Shown here: in pieces, positions 1 through 6,361 of the stretch | How positions within the stretch are numbered: position 1 is the stretch's first letter | Layout: each line of letters starts with the position of its first letter | Assembly (NCBI GenBank): GCA_041784625.1 | Contig: JBHBDS010000066.1 | Location: forward strand, 1-8,581 | Reading direction: 5' to 3' | From: JAUNKE01 sp041784625 | GTDB taxonomy: Bacteria > Bacillota > Clostridia > Peptostreptococcales > Filifactoraceae | Length of the DNA stretch: 8,581 nucleotides | Translations under genes and position numbers: made by a program | Notes under the pieces: generated by a model | What the model was told of the DNA's origin: nothing | The model's database searches: none | Seen by the model: the letters and a program-made list of their open reading frames with translations, nothing else

Positions 1-101
1 ACATCAAAGAGAATCGAGAACTGTGGGTGCAAAAATTGGCGCCACTTTTTGTCAAAGAATTTTATGTTGGTCTGTATATCGCCGTCAATGATTTGGTGTA
101 A
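1..101 (+). CDS. 3' end of an unrecognised gene (partial)
   Basis: The third forward frame is open from the window edge and stops with TAA at 99-101, giving a 32-residue C-terminal tail that starts IKENRELWVQ and ends VGLYIAVNDLV. Its mix of charged and hydrophobic residues looks like a real protein end. The competing first frame is rich in Cys and Trp and runs further, which is less convincing. A terminator lies 86 bp downstream on the same strand, which fits the end of a transcription unit. The tail is too short to place in a family, and I assign no function. Confidence 0.5.
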   Translation, partial: IKENRELWVQKLAPLFVKEFYVGLYIAVNDLV

Positions 102-187
102 CAAGAGGGAAGAGGTATTGTGGAAGACGAAACAGCCACGAGATTTAATATTTTTGCAGCAAATCAAATAATAAGAACAACAAAAAG

Positions 188-225
188 GGCTAGCTTTGCG
201 AGATGCATTGCTAGCCAAATTTTTT
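188..225. terminator. Intrinsic terminator, probably bidirectional
   Basis: GGCTAGC (188-194) pairs perfectly with GCTAGCC (210-216). Inside lies a TT/TT internal loop and a further TGC/GCA pairing around a GAGAT loop. On the plus strand the stem is followed by AAATTTTTT (217-225). On the minus strand it is followed by a T-run, the complement of AAAAA at 182-186. It can therefore end the plus-strand gene from the left and the minus-strand GGDEF-EAL operon from the right, whose last stop is about 120 bp away. Confidence 0.75.
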
Positions 226-347
226 CAAAAGTATTTTTGATCTAAGTTTTTTGAGATCGTTGTTTTGCGTAATCATTCGCTGTCAAGAAGGACGAATTTG
301 TCCGTTTTTGCTGTATCCATTTCTTGGCATATCATTTAGCCGAGAAT

Positions 348-3300
348 TTATTTTTTCTTTGCATGAACGCTGCCGAGATAGATGATTTCGGATTTTTTAT
401 CCTCTTCAATGTCTTCGATGTCGTATTTCGGGATGCCGATATAATATCCTTGGACAAAATCCACACCCATTGGAATGACGACAGCGAGTTCCGACGCATT
501 TTCGACGCCCTCAGCGATGACCTTGATGTGATGCTCTTTACAGTATCGCACGATATTTTCGAGCATCGCTTGGCGTTCCTTGTCTTGATGGATGTTTCGG
601 ATGAGCGTCATATCTACTTTGACAAAGTCCGGATTGACAATCAGCAGTTGTGAGTCTGTCGCATAACCCGTGCCATAATCGTCCACTGCCAGTTTGCAGT
701 TGTATTTTCTACGCACAAATTTTTTGACTTCCATCGCATCATCATCCGCCACTTCGTTTTCGATGAGCTCGACAATCACCTTTTGGAAATGCCCGCCGTA
801 TTGATCGAGCAGCAGATGCAAATCGTCCGCCTGAATCGTCACATTTGGGATCGAGTTGATAAAAAGATGTCTGTCGCCGAATTGTTCCAATTTATGCTCA
901 TAAATACGCAATACTTCGCTGAAAGTCAGCTTTTCGATATCGACCAGACGAGATTGTGCCGTTGCCAATCGCAAGATGTCGGACACCGAATTGATGTTTT
1001 TGGATGAAGAACGCATCAGCGCCTCGTAGCCGAATACTTCGCCCGTCCGAGTGCACACGATCGGTTGGAACGCAAATCGCACTTGTTTTTCCTCGATGAG
1101 TCGGTCCAAATCTTCTTTCCCGGAGAAAAGAATGTAGTTTTTCTCAAACAAGGTTCGATTGAACTCGCAAATGCTTCCTTTGCGTGTGTGTTTTGCGGTA
1201 TACATCGCAAAGTCGGCGAATTTTCGAAGCTCTTTGTAATCGGAAGCATCCTCAGGATACCAAGTGATCCCAGCGGTTGCTCGCATACGGATTTTGGTTG
1301 TCTCGGTGATCTCGTGCACCGAATCAAACAATTTGCTGTGGATTCTCGAGACCTTTGCTCGAACATCCAGCGGATTGGTCGTGTACGGGATAAAGGCGAA
1401 AAATTCGTCCCCCGATACTCTCGCCACGATTGCGCCCTCGTCTTGCAATTCACGGAGCATATCGCCAGCGAGTTGCAAATACTTGTCCCCGTGATCATGT
1501 CCATAGGTGTCGTTCACATATTTGAGGTTGTCCAAATCCCACATGACCATCGCTGCCTTGAGATTGAGCTGCGAATTTGCTTTGAGATAACCAGAGACGG
1601 TTTCTTCAAAAGAGAAGTGGTTGAGCAATCCAGTCAGTGGATCATGGTCACGTTCTTGTTTGATTTTGAGTTGCTCTTCTACTTCGTCGGTTCGATCCAT
1701 CAGAATTTGCAGAATCACCGGATTTTGTTCTTGTGAAGCATAAGTGGTGAGATTGTCAACGTTCAAATCATAATTGTCCACCGACTTGGTGATGGTTTTG
1801 AGATAATAGGTTTTGTCTTTCCAAACTTTTTTGATGATTTCGCTCTGTGTTCTTGTGAGCGGATTGTAGTTGCTTTCGATGCGCTCGCAGTGGTCGAGAA
1901 AATCTCGCACCCAGTTTTGGTAATATTCGATGTCGAGCACCACTTCCTCTTGTTCGTTTTCAATGCAGCCTGGGAGAATTTTTGAAATTTTGCCGAGTTT
2001 GTAAACCGCTTTGTCGTTGAAATTTGTCTCGATTGCGACAAAAGGAACATCCGCTGTTTCAAAAATTTTGCGGAACTTGCGTGAATTTCGGATCAACTGG
2101 ACCGAAAGTTTTTCGATCGTGTCGGTGAGTTCATCAATCTCGACGATGTTGAGCGGCTCAATGTGCTCAATCGAATTTTCCAAGGAGCTGTCGTTGAACA
2201 ATTTTTCGATGCTCTTTGTCAGCGAATGGAATGGATGCGTAATGAGCCTGGTGACGATTACGATGACAAACAGTCCCATCAACAAAGAGATAAAGAGTAG
2301 CTGCGTCAAGCTTGAGATCAAACTTTTTGCATGCGCTTCAATATCATCTCGATCGATCACAGCGATCAGATACCACAGCTTGGAATATTTTTCTAAATCA
2401 GCAGTTGCCAATCGAACTTGCCTTTGGATACCAACCAACTGCTTTCCGTTCGGCAGATTGATTTCATAGATGTATGAATTATCTTTTACAGAATAATTGG
2501 TGTCGTAATATGGATTGTATTTTTTTTGTGCAACAAAAGAGTAGTCGCTAACATATCGCTGGAGCAGTGGGCCTTTTGCGGTGATCACATCCCATTGCGA
2601 ATGTCCTTCTTTGTCATATATTGAGCTGACGAGCAAAAGTTCGCCAGCGCCCGATTCGGAAATGGTGGAGTAATGGAACAAATCGTTGATCATAAAAAGA
2701 TTGACTTCGGTTCCAATGATTCCGTACACTTCATGTGTCTTTGGATGAACCAGCGGTTGAATGTAGTAGATCGATCGCTCTTCCAGCGGCTCCGTGCAGG
2801 CAGGAGACAGCCAAAAACCTTGGAAGTTATTTGAACGAGCCTGCTGCTCGGCAAGACTCATCGCTTTCATATAGATGGAGTCGTGGGTACTGTGGATAAA
2901 AGGCGACCAATCGGAAGAAAGGGGCGTGCCCAGCTGATGAGCAATCGCTGCATCGCCCGTTGCCATGATCAGCTCCGATTTTTTAGAATACAAAGTATTG
3001 TGATTTGTGTCTTTGAAGTGCAGAACTTGTCGAATGTTATGGCTTGGATCGACGGAATTGAACACGGCAAAAGCGCCCGACACTTTCATTGCGTGAAGCG
3101 TATTAATGAGCATCTCCGCCAAATCCGAATCAAATGCAGGTTCTGTTTGTTCTGCCAGATGAGCAAAGTATTTCACTCTCATAGCGCGACTGATTGACTC
3201 AAGATGTCTCTCGTTGGACCATAGATCAACCATAGCACGCTCAATATCTTTGCTTATCGTATCCGCTTTTTGCAAGTAGAAAGAATAAGAGTTCTTGTTC

Positions 3301-3443
3301 AACTTGTCATCGGTGCGGAACAACATAAAGTTCATCACAATGATTAGAAATTGGGCGATGAGTATGGAAAGAAAGCATATCGCAACAATTGTCGATATAC
3401 GATGCTTTCGTTTTTTTGCATTGGGTCTTTGTTTGTTCTCCAT
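348..3443 (-). CDS. Membrane-bound Cache-HAMP-PAS-GGDEF-EAL c-di-GMP enzyme
   Basis: This 1031-aa protein should make and/or break the second messenger c-di-GMP in response to an outside signal. Order: basic N-terminus; membrane segment at about 17-40; extracellular region about 41-373 with Cache-like patterns (225-257, YYIQPLVHPKT then GIIGTEVNLF; and WYLIAVIDRDDI near 357-368); second membrane segment about 376-400; HAMP-like helices about 401-455; a weak PAS-like region about 456-590; GGDEF domain about 599-763; EAL domain about 777-1003. The cyclase signature is SGDEF (677-681), with DPLTGLLN (601-608) and DLDNLKYVND upstream; no RxxD inhibitory site is seen in front of it. The EAL domain keeps EALMR (807-811), N863, E895, the DD pair 921-922, K942, E978 and Q998, so phosphodiesterase activity is expected. 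The start is set at the ATG ending at 3443 because AAGGG lies 6 nt upstream; the ATG two codons earlier would abut that site. The gene follows the binding-protein gene with a 15-nt gap. Confidence 0.93.
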   Translation of the reverse strand: MENKQRPNAKKRKHRISTIVAICFLSILIAQFLIIVMNFMLFRTDDKLNKNSYSFYLQKADTISKDIERAMVDLWSNERHLESISRAMRVKYFAHLAEQTEPAFDSDLAEMLINTLHAMKVSGAFAVFNSVDPSHNIRQVLHFKDTNHNTLYSKKSELIMATGDAAIAHQLGTPLSSDWSPFIHSTHDSIYMKAMSLAEQQARSNNFQGFWLSPACTEPLEERSIYYIQPLVHPKTHEVYGIIGTEVNLFMINDLFHYSTISESGAGELLLVSSIYDKEGHSQWDVITAKGPLLQRYVSDYSFVAQKKYNPYYDTNYSVKDNSYIYEINLPNGKQLVGIQRQVRLATADLEKYSKLWYLIAVIDRDDIEAHAKSLISSLTQLLFISLLMGLFVIVIVTRLITHPFHSLTKSIEKLFNDSSLENSIEHIEPLNIVEIDELTDTIEKLSVQLIRNSRKFRKIFETADVPFVAIETNFNDKAVYKLGKISKILPGCIENEQEEVVLDIEYYQNWVRDFLDHCERIESNYNPLTRTQSEIIKKVWKDKTYYLKTITKSVDNYDLNVDNLTTYASQEQNPVILQILMDRTDEVEEQLKIKQERDHDPLTGLLNHFSFEETVSGYLKANSQLNLKAAMVMWDLDNLKYVNDTYGHDHGDKYLQLAGDMLRELQDEGAIVARVSGDEFFAFIPYTTNPLDVRAKVSRIHSKLFDSVHEITETTKIRMRATAGITWYPEDASDYKELRKFADFAMYTAKHTRKGSICEFNRTLFEKNYILFSGKEDLDRLIEEKQVRFAFQPIVCTRTGEVFGYEALMRSSSKNINSVSDILRLATAQSRLVDIEKLTFSEVLRIYEHKLEQFGDRHLFINSIPNVTIQADDLHLLLDQYGGHFQKVIVELIENEVADDDAMEVKKFVRRKYNCKLAVDDYGTGYATDSQLLIVNPDFVKVDMTLIRNIHQDKERQAMLENIVRYCKEHHIKVIAEGVENASELAVVIPMGVDFVQGYYIGIPKYDIEDIEEDKKSEIIYLGSVHAKKK

Positions 3444-3449
3444 AATCAT

Positions 3450-3454
3450 CCCTT
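3450..3454 (-). promoter_or_regulatory. Ribosome binding site deciding the GGDEF-EAL start
   Basis: On the minus strand AAGGG is followed by ATGATT and then ATG. The spacing is 6 nt to the second ATG and zero to the first. This favours MENKQRPN as the true N-terminus over MIMENK. The site lies in the 15-nt gap after the stop of the upstream gene, so translational coupling is likely. Confidence 0.7.
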
Positions 3455-3458
3455 GTTT

Positions 3459-4901
3459 TTATAGCAATGCATCACTGAGTCGTTGATGCAAATTCACGTA
3501 CCATTTTTCGAAACTGGATTCAGAAGTAGCCTCCTTTAGCAGTTCGTCGTAGTCTTGGCCTTGCTGTGCTTTTTCCAAAAGTTCGTTGCGCTGCTGTTGT
3601 GCAGTGATTGAAAATTCATCGTTGACGAGCGTACGCACGCTTTCGTATCCGATGACACTCGGCGGCACATAGGATTCACGCTCGATCGTTTGGCGAATCG
3701 ATGTGATGATTGCCGATGCAATTTTTGAGTCAACCTCTTTTTTCTCGAGCTCTGATTGAATCAATTGAAGGTCCGTATTATCCACTCGCACGGGAATGTA
3801 TGACGTGGTGATGGAAAAGTCGAAATTGTTTTCTTTGTTGGTGATCCATTTTACAAATAGTGCGGACGCATATTCACGAACTTCCGTGCTCTGCGCAATA
3901 AAAATTCCGCCGCCCTGATGAATCGAAAGCGTATTATGCCCTTTCATCTCGGGATTGAATAATGTTTTGATTTCGATTTCATGCTCCCCGTGGTGATCGA
4001 TCACATGATTTGAGTGAAATGATGCGCCAGATGTCGGTGCGCATGACAACAGAATTTTTCCTGTGCGAAAATCTTCTGAAGAAAATCTTCCGTTCTTGGT
4101 GATGTAACCTTTGAGCGTAGGGACATAGAATGTATCCCACATCAATTTGGCAAAATCCTTATCGAAGTTGAGCTTTGCAATATTGTCTTGGTATTCCACG
4201 ATGTCTTTGCCCATCGCTTTGTAGATCGAGAACACTTGCCCAACAGGCGAGTCAACGCCCAAAAACGCAAGACCATCATGCGGCACATCGGTCATCGCAT
4301 CGGTGTATTTATAATATTTTTCGGCAATTTTTAGAATATCTTGATAGGTCGTCAAATCTTTTTCGCTTGCGCCAATCTCGGGCGCTACGAGGTCAAAGTC
4401 CGTTTTGTTCAAAAAGGCGATCGAAGTGGAGCTGACCATTGGCAGCATCGAAATTTTCCCGTCTTCTCCCTCAAAACATCCGATTTGGAGAAGATTTGGA
4501 AGATATTGATCGAGTTCTTCTTGCGAAAAATATTTTCGAAAATCCACAACGGGCTTTTTGTTTTTGAACTCGAGCACTACGCCTTTGTAAGAGATAAAAA
4601 TATCTGGAAAATCTGCGCTTCCAGGCATATCATTGGCAGAGTCCAGCAGCATTTGATTGGTCTCAGCAATGGAGCCAGAGCCGACAACTTCGACATAAAC
4701 TCCTTCATCCGCACCAATTCCTTCGTTGAACTCACGTACCATTTGCTTGATATGCGCAAGATGCACATCATTATAGTAGGTGGCGAATTGAATTACAACA
4801 GGATTTTTCGGATCGAGTGTAATTTTGGATGGAGATTTTTCGCATCCGACTGTTCCGACAATCAACAGCGCAGAAAGCGCCAACAAAAGAATTTTTCTCA
4901 T
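3459..4901 (-). CDS. Extracellular solute-binding lipoprotein (ABC family 1 type)
   Basis: A 480-aa lipoprotein, probably anchored outside the membrane and binding a small ligand. The signal peptide MRKILLLALSALLIVGTVGC has its lipid-attachment cysteine at residue 20; the box TVGC has an unusual Thr at -3. Mature-region features fit family 1 binding proteins: VVIQFATYY near 35-43, FPDIFISY near 98-105, TTYQDILKIAEKY near 184-196, a FRTGKILLSC strand near 278-287, and the late hinge region GGGIFIAQS near 330-338 followed by ASALFVKWITNKE and YIPVRVD (368-374). The C-terminal 100 residues look helical. The ATG ending at 4901 is chosen because GGAGGG precedes it; the longer in-frame start is a TTG that would put 13 charged residues ahead of the signal peptide. 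No permease or ATPase gene is adjacent. The next gene in the operon is a c-di-GMP enzyme, which suggests a sensory rather than transport role. The ligand cannot be read from sequence; sugar or polyamine type are both possible. Confidence 0.9.
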   Translation of the reverse strand: MRKILLLALSALLIVGTVGCEKSPSKITLDPKNPVVIQFATYYNDVHLAHIKQMVREFNEGIGADEGVYVEVVGSGSIAETNQMLLDSANDMPGSADFPDIFISYKGVVLEFKNKKPVVDFRKYFSQEELDQYLPNLLQIGCFEGEDGKISMLPMVSSTSIAFLNKTDFDLVAPEIGASEKDLTTYQDILKIAEKYYKYTDAMTDVPHDGLAFLGVDSPVGQVFSIYKAMGKDIVEYQDNIAKLNFDKDFAKLMWDTFYVPTLKGYITKNGRFSSEDFRTGKILLSCAPTSGASFHSNHVIDHHGEHEIEIKTLFNPEMKGHNTLSIHQGGGIFIAQSTEVREYASALFVKWITNKENNFDFSITTSYIPVRVDNTDLQLIQSELEKKEVDSKIASAIITSIRQTIERESYVPPSVIGYESVRTLVNDEFSITAQQQRNELLEKAQQGQDYDELLKEATSESSFEKWYVNLHQRLSDALL

Positions 4902-4904
4902 ATA

Positions 4905-4910
4905 CCCTCC
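4905..4910 (-). promoter_or_regulatory. Ribosome binding site of the solute-binding protein
   Basis: GGAGGG on the minus strand lies 3 nt before the ATG ending at 4901. The match is strong although spacing is slightly short. It decides against the upstream TTG at 4940. Confidence 0.7.
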
Positions 4911-5004
4911 ATACTTGCTCTTGAAGATTTTCCTTTTCAAGCAGAAATATTTTTTAGTTACCTAAAAATTTTCATTCTCTAACAGGGAATGTTGAAAAAG
5001 TTTT

Positions 5005-5031
5005 TTGACAGTTAACCACGGTGATTATACC
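5005..5031 (+). promoter_or_regulatory. Candidate promoter of the DMT transporter gene
   Basis: A perfect -35 box TTGACA (5005-5010) is followed after 15 bp by TATACC (5026-5031), a four-of-six match to the -10 consensus. The short spacer and imperfect -10 suggest a weak or regulated promoter. Its spacer is filled by the palindrome at 5013-5027. A transcript from here would carry a leader of roughly 100 nt before the ATG at 5136. Confidence 0.45.
5013..5027. promoter_or_regulatory. Operator-like palindrome in the divergent promoters
   Basis: TAACCAC-G-GTGATTA is a 15-bp dyad in which six of seven base pairs of the half-sites match. It fills the spacer of the plus-strand promoter and overlaps the minus-strand TATAAT, so a protein bound here would block both. 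The regulator is unknown, and no regulator gene is recognised in the window. Confidence 0.4.
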
Positions 5032-5054
5032 CTATTAAAATTCATTTTACGCAA
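5024..5054 (-). promoter_or_regulatory. Candidate promoter of the binding-protein/GGDEF-EAL operon
   Basis: The minus strand has a perfect -10 box TATAAT (complement of 5024-5029). Upstream, TTGCGT (complement of 5049-5054) could act as a poor -35 at 19 bp spacing. No better -35 is visible, so the promoter may need an activator. It overlaps the -10 of the divergent plus-strand promoter and both operator-like palindromes. The leader to the ATG ending at 4901 would be about 115 nt. Confidence 0.5.
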
Positions 5055-5084
5055 TAAATATTCTTGCGTCTACCCCTTTCGCAA
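5049..5084. promoter_or_regulatory. Overlapping inverted repeats built from CGCAA elements
   Basis: ACGCAA (5049-5054) and TTGCGT (5064-5069) form a perfect 6-bp dyad around 9 bases, with two further matching pairs inside. A third element, CGCAA (5080-5084), is again inverted relative to the middle one. The middle TTGCG can pair with either neighbour. As DNA this could be an operator that covers the -35 region of the minus-strand operon. As RNA in the DMT leader it gives two mutually exclusive hairpins. Confidence 0.4.
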
Positions 5085-5121
5085 AAAAAACTTTGGTGGT
5101 ATTCTATTATTGGGATAAAAT

Positions 5122-5128
5122 GGGAAGG
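5122..5128 (+). promoter_or_regulatory. Ribosome binding site deciding the DMT start
   Basis: GGGAAGG ends 7 nt before the ATG at 5136. The ATG at 5130 almost touches it, and the TTG at 5064 has no comparable site. Confidence 0.65.
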
Positions 5129-5135
5129 AATGACT

Positions 5136-6059
5136 ATGAACACTACGACGAAGAATTATTTAAAAATTGCATTGGCAGGAATTTTTTGGGGAACGCTGGG
5201 GCTTTTTGGCAAAACGCTCGAGAGTTTTTCGCTTAGTCCTGAGATGATTTCACTTTCTCGCCTGACCTCGGGCGTGCTGATTATGGTAATATTTTTTGCC
5301 TTCAAAAATCCGTCTGTGCTAAAAGTCAGCCGAGAGGGACTGAAACAATGCGCACTCATCGGAGTGATTTCGCAAGGTTTTTTTAATCTTGCGTACTTCT
5401 CAGCAATCAAATATGTCGGCGCATTTACTTCGGTCGTTCTATTATATTTTTCGATCGTCATCATGTTTATCTTCGGCACAGTGATTTATCGGGAAAAACC
5501 GTCGAACAAAAAAATCGTCGCCGTCATCATCTGTTTGATTGGCTCGATTCTCGGCGCAACAGGCGGCGATTTGTCGGCACTGCAGGCAAATTTGTTTGGA
5601 ATCGTGATGGGATTGCTCGCATCGCTCGCGTATTCACTCATGCCAGTTATCAGCAAAAAAACTTCGGGAAAAACCAATCCGTTTACCATCGTGATCTACA
5701 GTTTTTTGTTTGGCGCATTATTTCTCGTGCCATTTGCCAAGCCATGGCAGCTGATTGGAGAACCGATTCGCTGGAATGTGCTCGGCGTGATTACGCTCTT
5801 CGGACTGATTGCCTCGACGATTCCGTATGGGCTCTACATTCCGTCGCTCCACAACATTCAGATATCCAAACTCGGCGTCATCACTTCGGTGGAGCTCGTC
5901 GTATCGATTTTGATCTCGGCGTTTATTCTCAAAGAACCAGCCAATGCGATCAACTTCCTCGGTGGAGGATTGATTATGCTCTCGATATTAGTGATGAACA
6001 CGAATATCGATTACCGAGCGATTTTCCGCAAGAAGAAAAAAAGAAAACAGTCGTTCTAA
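5136..6059 (+). CDS. EamA/DMT-superfamily transporter, ten membrane helices
   Basis: A 307-aa integral membrane protein of the drug/metabolite transporter superfamily, whose members mostly export amino acids, nucleotides or other small metabolites. Two EamA halves are visible. The first (about 8-140) contains FWGTLGLFGK (17-26), SRLTSGVLIM (41-50), and the end motif FSAIKYVGAFTSVVLL (88-103) leading to YREKP (118-122). The second (about 150-290) contains SLHNIQISKLGVITSVEL (237-254) leading to ILKEP (264-268). The pattern of ten hydrophobic stretches and a basic C-terminal tail (KKKKRK) fits the family, and so does the length of about 300 aa. It is transcribed alone, divergent from the c-di-GMP operon, and ends at a strong terminator. 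Substrate cannot be inferred. Confidence 0.93.
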   Translation: MNTTTKNYLKIALAGIFWGTLGLFGKTLESFSLSPEMISLSRLTSGVLIMVIFFAFKNPSVLKVSREGLKQCALIGVISQGFFNLAYFSAIKYVGAFTSVVLLYFSIVIMFIFGTVIYREKPSNKKIVAVIICLIGSILGATGGDLSALQANLFGIVMGLLASLAYSLMPVISKKTSGKTNPFTIVIYSFLFGALFLVPFAKPWQLIGEPIRWNVLGVITLFGLIASTIPYGLYIPSLHNIQISKLGVITSVELVVSILISAFILKEPANAINFLGGGLIMLSILVMNTNIDYRAIFRKKKKRKQSF

Positions 6060-6064
6060 GGCAT

Positions 6065-6096
6065 ACCTCTTTGTCGTGGCAGAGAGGTTTTGTTTT
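6065..6096 (+). terminator. Intrinsic terminator after the DMT gene
   Basis: ACCTCTTTG (6065-6073) pairs with CAGAGAGGT (6080-6088), a 9-bp stem with one G-U pair and a six-base loop, followed by TTTTGTTTT. It begins 5 bp after the stop codon. It separates the transporter from the downstream lipoprotein gene. Confidence 0.85.
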
Positions 6097-6306
6097 GCAA
6101 AATGTTGACAATACGGTTACAAATATTGACTGACTATATAATTTTCTCTACAATAATATTAGAAGACACCTATTTGAGAAAGAAAAGAGATTTTTTGGAA
6201 ACAACTCGTTGTAAATATGGATTGACGCAAAAAACAATCAACAATAAAGAGAGAGCTTGTTAGCTTTGTAAAAAAACTGTAAAAAATTCTTTTTTCTTGC
6301 AATAAA

Positions 6307-6335
6307 TTGACTTGATTTAACGTTAGTATTAGTAG
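6307..6335 (+). promoter_or_regulatory. Candidate promoter of the propeller lipoprotein
   Basis: TTGACT (6307-6312) matches the -35 consensus at five of six bases. At 17 bp spacing the -10 is only TAGTAG (6330-6335). The 265-bp gap 6097-6361 also holds an isolated perfect TATAAT (6137-6142) without a well-spaced -35, and a TTGACA (6105-6110) that is 26 bp from it. I see no gene or conserved RNA in this AT-rich gap. Confidence 0.3.
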
Positions 6336-6347
6336 AAGTTTTTTCGG

Positions 6348-6354
6348 AAAGGAG
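6348..6354 (+). promoter_or_regulatory. Ribosome binding site of the propeller lipoprotein
   Basis: AAAGGAG lies 7 nt before the ATG at 6362. This favours MKKFLLW over the in-frame TTG two codons earlier, which would sit one base from the site. Confidence 0.75.
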
Positions 6355-6361
6355 TTTGGAG

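Noticed and set aside
120..243. Possible 40-codon ORF from GTG at 120 with an AGAGG motif upstream
   Set aside because: It reads straight through the terminator hairpin and its T-run, and its composition gives no protein-like signal.
290..309. Hairpin GGAC/GTCC followed by GTTTTT
   Set aside because: The stem is only four to five pairs and the T-run is on the plus strand, where no gene precedes it closely. The hairpin at 188-225 is a better terminator for both sides.
1065..1736. Long plus-strand ORF opposite the GGDEF domain
   Set aside because: It lies wholly inside a strongly supported minus-strand gene with intact domain motifs, and has no ribosome binding site or sensible composition.
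3459..4940. Longer solute-binding protein starting at TTG 4940
   Set aside because: It would place 13 mostly charged residues before an ordinary lipoprotein signal peptide, and the GGAGGG site points to the ATG ending at 4901.
5049..5135. Known riboswitch in the DMT leader (guanidine, preQ1 or c-di-GMP classes)
   Set aside because: I looked for the conserved core motifs of these classes and did not find them; only the simple CGCAA inverted repeats are present.
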